Origin: Onthophagus taurus
Lineage: Eukaryota; Arthropoda; Insecta; Coleoptera; Scarabaeidae
DNA: 64,000 nucleotides
Direction of reading: 5' to 3'
Assembly: GCF_036711975.1 (NCBI RefSeq)
Contig: NC_091975.1
Span: 5,520,501-5,584,500 of the forward strand
In this document: positions 34,117 to 47,326 of the stretch, piece by piece
Numbering within the stretch: position 1 is the first letter of the stretch
How the letters are laid out: every line of letters begins with the position of its first letter
Program-made: the position numbers and the translations under genes
The notes under the pieces: generated by a model
What the model was told of the DNA's origin: nothing
What the model saw: the letters and a program-made list of their open reading frames with translations, nothing else
Database searches by the model: none

Positions 34117-35035
34117 ATAAAACATGTTAATTCAATGGATTAATTAGTAATTAGTTTGTAGTGTCTATTACGGGTAATGGAAACGCCATGAAGAGGTATT
34201 TATTGATTAATAATTCAAGTCGTAAAGCCAAGCACTGTAATTACGACACATAAAATCTTGGCTGGTTGAGACGCGACCGGATTAGATTCATGCACCAATT
34301 AAAGCGACTGGAACGCCGTAAAAGTTTGTTATTGCAATTTCGCTCGGTTGGTTCGTTTTTTGGACTTTGCGATATTTCAGTTAATTTCAGCTTGAATTAT
34401 CGCCCATCTCTCCCGGTTTCTTACGATTTATAGCGCGATCTTCTGTTACATCTCCCCTCGTTTTGAATATAATTCGAACTTGGCGTTCTTTTTTTGGGTC
34501 GATGGGATACCTACTTCGGAAGGGCTGGATAATAGGTTCGCATAATGGTGACATTAGCAGTTGGATTCCGGCCTTGGAGAGTCTCGTTTCACCACCGGTT
34601 TTCAGTATGGGATTTTCACTCCCCACCACTCTCTCTCGGAATTCACATATCAAATTACTTCGAAAAGATGTGGACCGTTGAAAATGTTAACTGTACATCG
34701 GAATAATATTTTGCGGCGACGACGGGGTATTTATCTAAAAGTGAATTACGCTCGCCTGGCGAGAGTTTAATATCCGTTTTTCACTTTTCCAGCCGCACTG
34801 CCCTCGCTCAAATATTTAGATTCCATTATACGTGGCTCACGGTGTATTTTCCTCCTAAGGCTTCATATTCCTCTCTGGTCCTTTACTTTCTCCCTCTCTG
34901 CATTTCGATGCGAGGAATACGTCGCATTTTTGCATTGGTATTCATTGTTGAGAAATACCTTCATATGGATACTTTCATAATATTTTACTTTAAAATCATA
35001 CCTCAACCATGTAAAAGATGAAAAGATGGAAATAT

Positions 35036-35740
35036 ATCGGTTTATGTTTCAATAGGATATGGAATAATTACTGACATCATTAATGAATATTGTCTGAACA
35101 TGCATGTGATGAATAGAGGAGGCTTTCTCATTGTTTAATTGTTTAATAATTCCCGGAGGCTGGCGAGATGTGCAATAACTTTAACATTCACAAAAATTAA
35201 ATTTAAAAAATCGTATCTCAAAAAGTATATGACATATCAAAATGAAATAACAAGCATTTTAAAGCAAATTTAATCTTGTTTCAACCCATCCAATATAATT
35301 TATTAATTCCCATAAATACTGATGATATGATTTTTTTAATAAATCATAGTAATGGTTGAAGATAAGTTGATAATTACAGAAATTCAAGGCGTTGTATCTC
35401 CGAAACTAATTGATATACCAAAATAAAATGAAAACCATTTTAAAGCAAATTTAATTGTTATTTAAATTCTTCCTTAATTTCTTAATCTCCATTAATTGTG
35501 ATGATACGATATAAATGAATTATTACCATGATTTAGGAAAATGAGCATTATTTTAAAGAATATTTTATTATTTCTTAAACTGTTGAATTGTTTCACATCG
35601 AATAGGATATGGAATAATACTGCCATGATTAATGAATATTGTCTGAACATGAAAGTGATGAATAGGGGAAGGTTCCTATTGTTTAATTTGACCTTTCTTC
35701 CATCTCTTTTATTAAATAAACCCCGGAAGGTTGGCGAGAC
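35036..35740. repeat. Local duplication with two pairs of diverged repeats
   Basis: 35050-35175 and 35598-35745 share AATAGGATATGGAATAAT, ATTAATGAATATTGTCTGAACATG and CCCGGAGGCTGGCGAGA-like phrases in direct orientation. Between them, 35200-35360 and 35385-35540 share GTATCTCAAAAAGTATATGA-like, ATTTTAAAGCAAATTTAAT and TGATGATATGAT phrases. This suggests an old segmental duplication or tandem satellite remnant. Confidence 0.65.
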
Positions 35741-37869
35741 GTGTACATTGTTGCCGAGTACGGGGTCAAAGTTATAACTAGTTTTGTTTGACAGATATAA
35801 CGCGTCGGTTTCGCATATACGACGACACAGCGTGGGTTTCAGAAACTTTAATTTATTTAGGATCGAGGGGCTTCAAAAAATTAATGGCGAACGTGTTCAG
35901 GATGACGATGATATAACGAACTCTAAAATGTCGTTACAATTTATTTAATTGGCCTTAATTAAAAACTGTAAATTGTAATTTGCGATAGTTTTAATAAAGC
36001 TCTGTCACTTATAAAGCGCAGCATTTGCTGTTTATTTCTATATGAGTATGAACAGCGTACGTTAATCGGAATTCGGTCCAAAATAATCCCTGCATAATAA
36101 ATAGAGATTTGCGGGTGTGGTATTGTTTTGATAACCCTATGCTCATCATCGATTTTTCCGTCAATTATATAATTGAACTACATTTCTGCACGCATAATGT
36201 AACTAAATGCGTATAAAATATTACCATACGTTGTGGCGTGGCCCGAATTGATAAATAAACCTAGACGAGGACGTGGTTAATTCCACCGAATCAATCTGTG
36301 CATACGTTATGTTTGTGTCGGTGTTAAATTCATTTTCTATCCAACATTGTTTGTTTGCTTTTTGTGGGGGTTTAAAAATTCTAATTTACACGTCTCCTTC
36401 CAAAAGGGGCGTAAATAATTCAGCATCTATTCCGCGAGCGCTGCTGTCGAGATTATTAGAATATCTGCGCTAGCATAAGGAGTTCATAAAAATGCCACAT
36501 AAAATTAATTTATGTTACCGTCGACTTAGAGGGTCGTGTCGCGTATAAATTTTAACCCCGCGATATAATATACGTCTGCCATGACCTCGTATCGCATAGT
36601 TTCCTAAAATATTAGTCGAGTTGATGTAAAGGTGTTGAAGTAAATATCTTATTTCTAGTAAAAAAAAACTTTATTTATGTAAATATCTCCTCATGATTTT
36701 CAACACCTAATATTTCTTTACGAGTTGCGTGTGAGTGAGGTAGGGATGATAACATTCCAGTGGAATCGTTCCTAAGAGACGTTGGTGGCGTTTTCGTCGT
36801 CGTCGTCGTCATTATGTAAATAAATATTAGGGAGTCGCTAGAATCGACCCACGTTTAATACGCCCACGTCCCGCAACGGCCTTTTTTCCGTTTTGACATG
36901 TAAATTTGGCGTTGCCCTTATTTTACGCGCAGTCCCGTTATGCATACCAAAAGCGTGGAATTTCGCGATTTCAAATTTCGTCCAGACTCGAATTTGTTTG
37001 CCGGTGTAATTAAGGGATTTAGTCAGTTAGTTTGCCCACTTCTCAACGCTGACCACACTTTTGGTGGAGGCGCCGGGAAAGTTAGATGCCGGCGGAGTCG
37101 GTCGACATGACAATTAGATGTTCGTTTAAGATACGACCCTTTGGCATCCAACAAACAGATTTCGACCCTTTGATCTTCAACGTCGCTCTGAATAATTGAC
37201 CCGCTCGCGGTTTCCTCACAATGCCCGAACCCCCGTATTTACTAAATTCGCTTTGCGTGAATACGTCAAGTATTTGTTTGAACAAAAGGGGTCAAGCCGC
37301 AATTATACTCCGTGTACAAATAACTGTTAGAGATAACGCGTGAATTAGATTAATTTTAGTTAATGCGATGTTTAATTTAAACACGCGCATAGGTGTTTAT
37401 TTAATATTGTATTTACACACGACTTTCCACTAATATAGAAGCTACAACACTAAGTTTAACACAGAATTTAAACTCAAAGGGAGTCTGCCATTTTTGTATT
37501 TTGTAATGTGCAGGTCGAACTTCGTTATACGTACACGTCGAGTGTACAAGGATATTCCAGGCTCAAACAAACTCAAAGGGACTTTTATTTTATCGTTTTC
37601 GTTGCGCACTATACCCGGTAGTCACTTGGTCAGTCAATGCAATGTACAGGATAAAATGAGAGAATTGTTAAAAAGAATTCAATTCAAAGGCAACATTTTT
37701 CGAATTTAATACAATAAAATTTTATCAATAAAAATAAAAATATATAAAAAATCAAGGTCGAATTTTTATAAAATATCCAAGAAAAATTGTATCATCCAGA
37801 TTTATATAAATTAATTAATTGGAAGCAGGATTAGATTTGCTGTAAAACACTTTTTATTTCATGAGATTT

Positions 37870-39170
37870 GTTAGTTAGTCTCTGTTCAAAAGTTGAAAGA
37901 CCAGAGTGGGAATGATAATAAGAATTCCGAAGGTTGGAATGATAAGAAGCAGGCTCTGTAGAGAAAAGGGAGCGTTGAAGCAAGAAAGAGACTTGACTGA
38001 GACTGGCAATAACAGAAAGAAGTTAAATATGGACTGGAAAGAGACTAAGAATTGAAGAAAGAGACTCAGCAGAAGTTGGCAACATGAATATAGACAGCTT
38101 ATAAACAGGAAAACAGACTGTTCAGAGTGGAGAAACATTGGAAAGAAAGTGGAAATGCAAAAAAAAGGCCTTGTGAGAGAAGGAAATATAGAAAAAAGAA
38201 TGGAAATAAAAGAAACAGAGACTGGAATGACTTTGTAGAGAAAAGAGAAACTATTGAAGCAAGAAAAGAACGTGACATAATTGATGGACGCTTGATAAAG
38301 AGTAGTAATAGAAGAAAAAGATTCAACTTGTAGAACAGGGAGCAAATAAAACAAAGAGACTGAATAGAAAGAAGGAAAAAGAGAATGAACACAGATTAAA
38401 AGCGCAAAAAGAATTTAGATAGTTGTGAATCCACGTTCATCGTAGACATAGAATTAAAAAATACAAAAGGTGCTACGATGATAAATAGTTTATTTAAAAA
38501 ACTTAGCTAATCGGTGCAACAGCTGTTTGGGTTTTCACAAAACCTTCATCAAGCACACGTTTTGGTAACTAGCTTTAAAACTAGTTACCTTCAGCGAAGA
38601 ATCAAACAAGAAGGAGAATACAGAAAAAGAAGGCTGACCACATAGAAGTGAGAAACTAAACCAGCAAGAAAGATAATAGACAGCGAAGAGGAAGACTGGA
38701 ATGAGACTGAGGTTGCAAAAAAGAACTTGTAATAGAAGATAGTAATCGAACAGCAATTGGGAAAGAATAAAAAAGTACCAAAGCAAAGAAGAGGAAGTCT
38801 GGAAATAGACTGGAAGACTCAGTAATTTCGGAATAGATTGAAAAGGTAAAGAAAATTTTAGACAGAGAAGACGAAAATCAGAGATTTGTAATAGAAAACG
38901 GGGTTAAACAGAAACTGAAAAGACAAGATTGAAATGTAGCAGAGAGGATAAGAAAGGGACATGACAGGAAGAGACCTGTAGAAAAAGGGTAACTGGGCAA
39001 AGACGATGGTAAAGGCTATAAAAAGCCTTAAGCCTAAGAAGCTAATACTAGCTACTAAAAGCCGAAGAAGGATAATGCATAGTAACTGGATTGGCAAGAA
39101 GGGAATTTGGCAAAACGATGTGCCAAATGCGCGAAATAAATATGAAAACAGTTCTGTATGCATTCATGTT
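37870..39170. repeat. Purine-biased low-complexity tract
   Basis: For about 1.2 kb the plus strand is dominated by A and G in degenerate units such as GAAAGAGACTGGAA and AAGAAAGAGAC, interrupted at 38400-38600 by ordinary sequence. The interruption includes an inverted repeat GGTAACTAG...CTAGTTACC at 38564-38590. Open frames on the opposite strand (poly-Phe/Leu/Ser) are by-products of the bias. Confidence 0.7.
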
Positions 39171-41478
39171 ATTTCCACTTTACTAATTTAACCCAAAAAT
39201 TAATACAGATCAACGATTTTTTAATACAATGCAAAATTTCGTCATTGCGCCTGATGGTATGTTTGAGTTATCGTATTTACATGAACACACAAACTGCTAA
39301 ATATAATCGAAATGAATTTTCATAAATCCATCGAAATATCGCAGTCGAACTTTTAAACGTAACTAACAAGGCTAAAGTAACCTTTTAATTATTTTAATTG
39401 AAAAAAAAGGTTCGAATGGAAATATTTTGTGATATTGTATTTTAATAATTACATTTTTTTCAGCTTCTACAATTTCAGTAAATCAATAATTTATTAACTT
39501 CGTGTTTAGGACCCTAATTTGTTTCAAACAATTAACTACGTGTGTATCCAATTTCGTGGCAATTAACCAGAAATTTCACACCGAAGGGTCGACGTCGATT
39601 TTATAATTGCATCCCTGGATAAAATGGTGCGAAAAAGGTGTTAGATACAAAATAAATAAAACTTATTCAATTGACCTGCTAATATTGTCGGAAAAATAAA
39701 CCCATTGAAAGCTCGACGTATACAGTACATCCTGCTTTTCTTACTTTTCAAGCGTGACGATGCGGATGTCGTCGTTGTCGACGTGAGAGCTTGCGACGAC
39801 AAAGTGAACATATAGATCATTATTACCAAGAGGCTAGAGCGTGACAACGCCCTTTAGACGTTGACCGAAGGCGTTTGGAATTTTCCTCACGAGGTTTTCT
39901 CCTCGGAGCGACACACTCTATTCTGATTAGCGGTCGGCGACCCTCTAAGTTCCAATATAGCGAAAATTGCTGGTACACCTGGACCCGAAGGCTGCGGATT
40001 ATAACCGCAAGATGGAGACATTCTCGGTATTCGACGCAAATGAAAAACGACGGCGCCGAAAATTGTCTATTGTCGCCTGATCCCGATCGCTTTGTGTGTT
40101 TCACGGATGGCTCCCGAGATGCGAATCCCGACAAGAGACCCGGTTTTACCCCGGGATTTTCGGTACCTATACATATAACTTGTGCTTAAGGAGATTTTCT
40201 GGTAGACAGATGTGTGGGAGTGTTGGGCGAAACAACATCACCAACGAGAATACAAAACTCGACAACTTTCCACAAAGAAATACTTTATTTATGGTTAACG
40301 TTTCTTTGTGACTCAATATCTTTATTCTTTAATATCGTAAAAGCTAAAAAAAAAAAATAATAAAACGATAAAACAGGGAATCGTTTCTTTAACCAGATAA
40401 GAAACTTTTTAAGAAAAGTAGTTAGAAAATGTAATTGGAAAGAAAATCGTTTTAAAACGAATTTTCCATAATGATATATCTCGAATTAAAATCGCGAGAA
40501 CCTTCCGAGGATTATTCCAGATTAAAACCAGTGCAAACTAAAACAGAAAATTCTCGAAATTTAATCTACGAACAAAAAAAAAAAACCATCCCCCGAAGCG
40601 AACGCGACTTCAAAGCAATCTCGCGGTCAGTAGGTTCTTTTGTTCGTCTCGAGTGTGGGCATCTAATTAGTTGAAGGAGTACAGCTTTCGAAATGAAAGG
40701 ACGACCGAAAACCGAATACCACCCGAGCCTTCATTATACTTTTATCCGATTCAAATTAAATTGTTTCCTGAATAATGTAGGATGCCATGGGATTCCCGGT
40801 CTCGCGAAAAAACCCAGGACAAAAGGAAGACGGAGTTGTCACCCGGAGAAAGGTGGGCTTGATTTATGGTCCTTTGAGATTTCACGGAAAATTCACGTTG
40901 CAATTAAGGAAACGTTGCCGGATTTCGACGAAACGCTTCTGTATGAGTGGTTAAACCCGCTTTAATTCCTAACGTATATAAATAGAGCAAGTACGTGCAG
41001 CACAAATGCATCGTAATATATTATTTAATTATAAACTCAAAATGCCTTTATTACTTTAATGAAATCCGCTTTCTGTACTAATTCGTTCTGTTTTCGCGAC
41101 TGACATTATTTCAGTTTAATTAATATTCTTTTTAGTTTTTTATTAATTATACTTTATATATTCATTTAATGATATTGCTTTCTAGTTTTCTTCCGTATTC
41201 AAATTACAACAATTTAATTTTAATTTAACGTTATGATACGTTATTTATTATTTCAGTAGTGACATTTGCTTTTTCTTAATAACATCAACTATAACGTAAG
41301 TAAAACTGATGGAGAAAGACATTATTAATAAAAAGTATTACTAATACATCAAAAAATCATAATCCATACCTATTTCATATTTATCTATCACCAGTTTCTA
41401 GTGATATAGCATAAAAAGTATTTCTAATGCATATGGCATTATTTTCTACGGTAGACGATACCCATGCTGAATAATAAG

Positions 41479-42677
41479 CAGTGATGGGCGCTGGGTAAAT
41501 ACCTGGCGGGTAGGTATTTCTAAAATGGGTATTTATCCGGGTATTTACCCCGGCCCAGGGTAAATACCCAAACAGTGGGTATAAAAGTGATACCAGTAAA
41601 AATATATCGATTCCAATAAGAATGAAGAGGAAGACGAGGAATTGTCAACAATCAAAGACGAATCTGCCGTAATTTAGATTAGATCAAGTTATTATGATTA
41701 TTATCACCAAGCAGCCCTCTGCGTCCATTGTTGGACATAGACCTTCCCTATTCTATGCTGTTTGAATCCAATTGTTGGTCATTCTTTTGACGTCCACTTC
41801 GTCTGTTCGCTCGCGGTCTTCACTCGAGCAACCGTTTTGTCCACTGCTCATTCTTGATTCGCATCACATGACCGTTCTTCTTCATAGGTCTTCATTTCGT
41901 ATGTAGTCCCTCAGAGTTAGACCCAGGATCGACATCTCCATCTATCTTTGCGCTACTTGGACCCTCCTGGCAGTGGTTACCGTTAATGTTAAAGTTTCGG
42001 AGCCTTATGTCATAACCGGAAACAAGCATTGATTGAAAGCCTTTCTTGGCCTTTTCTCTTGAAGATGTCTCTAAGATTCTTCTGTTTAGTTCGCTTGTTT
42101 GATTATCTGTCGATACACGAACCTCATAGCCAAGATATACATAGCTGTGAACCCTCTCAATCTCATTATTTGATTGATTTCTCCTTGTTGATATTTAGCA
42201 CGACTCTTGCACACACCTCCTTTAAGTCGTTCATCATTAGTTTAATCTCTCCAAGGCTATCCGATATAAGAACTATATTGTCCGCGTAGCGCAAATTATT
42301 TAAGCATTTGCAATCAATGTTTGTGCCTTTTTGGGTCCAATCCAGTTGTTTAAATGCACTCTGAGGACTGTGATGAACAATTTGAGTTCAACAGTGTCCC
42401 GCCTTGTTTTGCTCACAATCAGTACTTTACTACTTTTACTCTCTTCAGTACTTTCATGCAATTTTACCGTCATTGTAGCATTCTTGTAGATGTTATAAAT
42501 AAGTTTGGTATGTCGATAAGTGACTCTGCATTTTTGAAGTGCTTGCAAAACTGCCATCAACTCAATTTAAATTAAATTTATAAATACCTCAAAATACCCA
42601 TCTTGGGTAAATACCCACGGGTATATATCCAGGATATTTACCCTTAAAAATAAATACCAGGGTATTTAACAACATTG
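41479..42677. mobile_element. hAT-type non-autonomous element, 8-bp target duplication
   Basis: An exact 8-bp direct repeat ATAATAAG (41471-41478 and 42678-42685) flanks ends that begin CAGTGATGGG on the left and, in complement, CAATGTTG on the right. Both sub-terminal regions are packed with GGGTAAATACCC-type palindromes (41492-41585 and 42590-42668). The ends and the duplication size fit the hAT superfamily. The interior is mostly a fragment of an RTE-type retrotransposon, not a transposase. Confidence 0.85.
41690..42565 (-). pseudogene. RTE-type reverse transcriptase fragment inside the hAT element
   Basis: On the minus strand, with frame breaks: LMAVLQALQKCRVTYRHTKL, KTRRDTVELKLF, then LNNLRYADNIVLISDSLGEI (the YADD-type catalytic box changed to YADN) and VYVQQWTQRAAW at the end, close to 41730, the usual C-terminus of RTE elements. 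A GAT-rich tail (TGATAATAATCATAATAA) follows. The N-terminal endonuclease is missing. Either inserted into or captured by the hAT element. Confidence 0.75.
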
Positions 42678-45140
42678 ATAATAAGTAACGTTGGGAAGGA
42701 AACGTTAAACTTTATAAAACTAGTATTTAGTACCTATTACTTTTGAAATTTAGTAATTGTTTCATGGAACAACATATAAACACTTATTCCAAAGTAACAA
42801 GTTAACACCTCTAGTTTTTGGTAATATTTGATAAATTTTTTACCTGTTACTTAGCTATGAAAATATGCTTTCATCCAAATAGTAATATTGATATATAGTT
42901 GAGTGTAGACCATTTCATTTCATTAAATTAGTAAATCTTAAAATGTACTTTACATGTTAAAGTAAAAACGTAATAGAAAATGTTAAAAGTCTCATTAACA
43001 TGTAGTAATAAAAGGAATATTCAATGAATTCTCTAGCGTAATTTCCTTTTTCCACCTCATTTGAATTCCGATTATAACTAGAAATGGTACACTCAACTAA
43101 GAGAAAAAGTAATAACAGTTTAAAACGTAAAAACTGTTTAAAAACTAGCAATTTTCTTGAGGACAGAAGAAAATGTGTCTCACAGGATATCAAGTGTATT
43201 CTCGCACGACGACACCGTTGTTTCGGGAACGTCATTGTTAGTATTATGACTTTTCTCAAGTAGTTCTTTAATATCTTCGCCAGTTAACAGTCGTGTCGGG
43301 ATGTTTAAGTTTCGAAACGAGATACAATATACCATTTTTGTGAATAAAATGAGAGTTGCATTTTTAGTTTCGGTTGAGATCTTAAAATTCTATTCCCGAG
43401 ATTGTAATTGCAAATGTAAGCTCGTAATGTTACGAGGAAGCTCGCGTCTTTGATCAGATGTTCTTGCGGGGATACTAAATTTTGCGGCAATCGTAAAAAG
43501 TAATGCGCTAACGGAGACAAAAGTCGGATACTCGAGTAAAGTTACGAACGACTCTTCGAATTTTCGCGGGTACACTTGACCTGTAAAATCTCCTTCAGTT
43601 TACGTCACGTTTCGTAAAGGTATAGTTTAGATGAAAATATAAAATTTTTGGATCTATTTTTCTTTGTGTATATAATTTGCATAAAATCGTGATACTTTAT
43701 GGTAAGTGCGGCCGAATTCCTTTTTTATTGTTCGAGTGAAAAGATATTAAGTTTCGGGGAGTATTCATAAACCTCGCTCGCGAACTTTTTCATTTACGAG
43801 AAGGGGGTGGAAACAAAAATAATTTTCCTGTCGTAAACCGAGACCGCGTTTTTACTCGTTCGCGGTTTTCCGTTTATTGCCTACACACAATTTCCTTGTT
43901 ATACGTAAAAACAACATCTTGCAAACCGTAAATGCGAAAACGACGCGTTCATGGGGCCGTATCGTAAATATACCAAATGATTATCACTTCTTTTTCGTAC
44001 TCGCGATCAATTCACCAAATTGAACTCACCCCAAAAAATAAAGATTTTTATTTTTATTACACTACTTTTACTTTTACTTTTACATTTCAACTTAACTTAA
44101 GAAATAAATTCCTTTTACCAATTTTTAATCTTTCCAATTTCGTTTTTTATAAAATTTTCTTCATTTTTTTAGAATCTTTTTTAGAATCAAGTCTAACAAC
44201 ATCTTTTTTTAATCTGTTTTCATTTTAGTTTTAAGTAGATGTAAAAAAGGATTTACTGCACCATTACACTTTGATAAAAAATGAAAAATTTTCGTAGCGT
44301 CAAGTTTTGCAAACACGGCGGTTAATTAAATCGTTTTCAGCTACCTCTCGGTACTTTCGAAAGAACTATTAACCCTCCGAAAGTTTTAATATGCACCAAG
44401 TTTAGAAGGTGATGGTGTTAAAAATTAAAGGGGAATGAGGTTTTTGGGTGGGGTGAGACGTTCATCGGAAGCCGATCACGCGAATTAACTACTTTGGGGG
44501 GACGGTAAAGGACCTTAGTTAGTATTGCGGTCGTTCTAGGGCCGGCTGTTACCTACCATGAATGTCCGAAATATACGAAACTTTGGGCATTTCTGCGAAC
44601 GCACCCCGAATTGACGATGAGACGGCCCAACGGCTCTTGGTCGTGAAGAAGTAACCGAACGTGATGTCATTTTTCAACTCAGCACTCGTTCGAAATTATT
44701 ATGACACGAAGAAGTGGATAAATAATTAAGCGGTTGCAAGAAGCAATCTTCGTAGGTCTTTACGTTTTATTGACGGAGGCTTAACGATAAGCTTTGAATT
44801 AAAGGGGTTTTCTCTTGGCGTCAAACGGCAGACGAAACCGTTCGACGCCAGTTCGTGAGCGGGCCACATTCGATTAAGCCAGGCACTAAAGCGTAATTTT
44901 GCGGTTTTATCCCGATCGGCTCTCGGGAATTTTTATACCCCGAGGCGTGCTACAGGATTAAGCAACGTGTCTAGGGGGGCGAATGTCCGATTTTCCCAAA
45001 GAGGTCCACCTTTTATTAAGACAATAAACATTTGAATGACTCCCATAATGCCAACCATAGCATAACAAATAATTCTAAATCCCAATCTTAAATGGTTTCA
45101 ATTTAGTCACTAACAAAACCAAAATTGCTTTTAATTAATT

Positions 45141-45347
45141 CTACAAAACGGGTTCAATAAAATCGTCTGGCGATTGTGGAAATCCGGATGGTTGGGGTCC
45201 CCGACAGTGCATAAAGTCCAACATTAGATTGTCTTGAATCTCGAATTTCAGTTCGTGTCGGTGGTGGAGCTGCACGGCGACGTCGTACGTTGGAGCAATA
45301 GCTTGGGACGTGTCCCAAGAACGCGGATTGCTCACCATTCGGTAGTG
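45141..45347 (-). CDS. Candidate terminal coding exon, unidentified
   Basis: A pyrimidine-rich stretch ending in ATGTAG (minus strand, just above 45347) could be an acceptor. The frame that follows reads HYRMVSNPRSWDTSQAIAPT and continues ...LDFMHCRGPQPSGFPQ...DDFIEPVL to a stop, 68 codons without low-complexity bias. I do not recognise the protein. It could belong to the same transcript as the candidate first exon at 47326. Chance is a real alternative. Confidence 0.25.
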   Translation of the reverse strand, partial: HYRMVSNPRSWDTSQAIAPTYDVAVQLHHRHELKFEIQDNLMLDFMHCRGPQPSGFPQSPDDFIEPVL

Positions 45348-47266
45348 CTACATATGAGGGGGGTCGTAGGGTGCAAGAAGGCGGATTACGGGGTTCAAGG
45401 AGAATGGGGTCTTGAAAATCGAATACACCGTCGGTGTCAATGCGCGAATTCTCCGCCCCGGAAAGGCGCTTTGCAACATCGTCTCGTCGCTTCTTTTCCT
45501 TTGTATAATTTCATTAAACCGGGCGACGGCGACGACGACGACGTCCTTCGGCAATAAATATTCATAGTTCGCGCGTGGGCTTTGTTCATCTTCTCGGCGT
45601 GATTTGCGGCCCGGAGATGAAAGAGGAACAAAAAGGAGCAAAAACAGTGATGCGATCGGAATCGAAGAGGGCTGAAAAAACTCAAAGAAATGTCGGTATA
45701 AAACACAACTCTTTGACGTTTTCGTTGGATATTAGAAGGATGATGGATAGTCTTTACGACGACTGTCGGATATGGTAGATGAGATTTTGTTGAAAACATT
45801 AAGCTTTATTACGTTTCGTCTTCCTTTCTAAAAGCATGATCATCGCTACCAGGGTAACCTTTTCAACTTTCGCTACTCGACTTTGTTGGGAGATTCCTCG
45901 CATGCAAATATAATGTGAACTGAGATCATTTATGTTCCCTAGAGATGAAAGGTAAATATACTTTGATATCGATGAGTGTCTCCAAAGAATTTCTTTTCAA
46001 ACATAAACGTAAAGACTTATTAAGTTTCCAACAAAGGCATCCTTTTTATTATTATTTTACATAATAACATCCAAGCTTTTATAATTGAGTTTGTTGTTTT
46101 CAAATATGGACGGACTGAAAAGCATCACGTGCATCCTCCACTTTTCATTACTTTGACGAACTGCATCGTTTTATTTTGCGGTGTAACGTCGAAAAATATC
46201 AGAGAGGCAACGCGGATTTTTCCGCCTGCAGCTTCAAATTAACTCGCCGTCCATAGATTGTACGTTCTCCTGTTATTGGAACTGTTTCGTTGGAACCTGT
46301 TACGCACATTTGATTCATTTCGCCATCGGTCGACACATTTTCACGTTACGAAACCGGATGCTTTCGAGTTTTCAAGATTAATTTTCGTTCACGTTTTGAC
46401 TACACTTTTAAATACAAAATTTCATCAATCGAGTGAAGCGTTTCGTGGTACAATACATAAAGATAAAGCATAAGATTAGTGGCAACGATGTTGCACTATT
46501 ACACTGGGGTATCTCTGTCAATTCGATGACTTTGCTGGTATCTAAGAGAAGTATCTCGATGGATATACGACCAGGAGCGTTGTCGTAAACGGCAAATTTC
46601 GTTATAAAGAGGAATTTTATGGCGATAGGTAACCGAGTTTCTCGCCATGGGAAACATTTTACGGTTCAAGACCTGTTTTATATCCAGTTTGGATTATCAT
46701 TGCACACGTACGTACAGTTTATATAACCTCTGATACTGGGAACCAAATGATTTATAACTTTAATTCGTGTGAAATATACAGTGGAATGAATTACAAGATA
46801 TTTAGTAAAAGAAAAGTGAGAGTAGACGAAATAAGCTAAATTGCTCCACTTTTGCATCGTTGGAGACCTTTTCACTTAGTATTAGGGCAAGTTCGATCGA
46901 TAGCGTGTGTAACTTTTCTATTAGCCAACGAAAGGCAAACAGGAGGTGGTGGGACCGTGCCGTCGAAAAGTTCTTAAACCGATGAAGTCCAGGGCAGGTG
47001 CGCTAAGCGGTTAATCCAGCGGACGCAACGTCTTTTCACGTGAACACAGAGGGCGCCGCCTAAAGGTCCAAAAGACGTCAAGATGTCGACGTGGATCGTG
47101 AAAACAAAAAGCGCGGTCGCGCCTCTCAAAGGAAGGAGGAAAAGGGCCCGAGGGCTTTTCCGTGACTGATTGTGAGGCGGTTCCCGACCCCGAGAATACC
47201 CTCCTGGAATATTCCGACGTCTCCAACGGCGTCATTTGTCCGTCTAACGTTTAATTTACAGTTTAC

Positions 47267-47326
47267 CGCCTCTTCGTAGCCGTTATGTAACACGTTAGGA
47301 TCTTCGCTTTCTATTACGGATGCCAT
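47267..47326 (-). CDS. Candidate first coding exon, unidentified
   Basis: ATG in strong context (GAAAATGGC) followed by MASVIESEDPNVLHNGYEEA and a potential donor GTAAAC at 47266-47261. If that donor is not used, the frame stays open for another 46 codons. The acidic, non-repetitive start resembles a genuine N-terminus. No domain is visible. Confidence 0.25.

Larger units (their letters stand above)
34120..41470. other. Gene-poor region
   Basis: No coding region supported. There are GC-rich islands (34260-34900, 36720-37300, 39540-40200, 40480-40970) with short open frames but no recognisable domain. A GTCGTCGTCGTCGTC run sits near 36797. Repeats are listed separately. It may be the regulatory neighbourhood or large introns of genes beyond the window. 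Confidence 0.4.

Noticed and set aside
37875-39163. Several hydrophobic minus-strand frames
   Set aside because: Complement of a purine-rich tract; the Phe/Leu/Ser content is a composition artefact.
39875-40189. Frame with VCFTDGSR, similar to an RNase H start
   Set aside because: No other RNase H motif follows and the surrounding text has no retrotransposon features.
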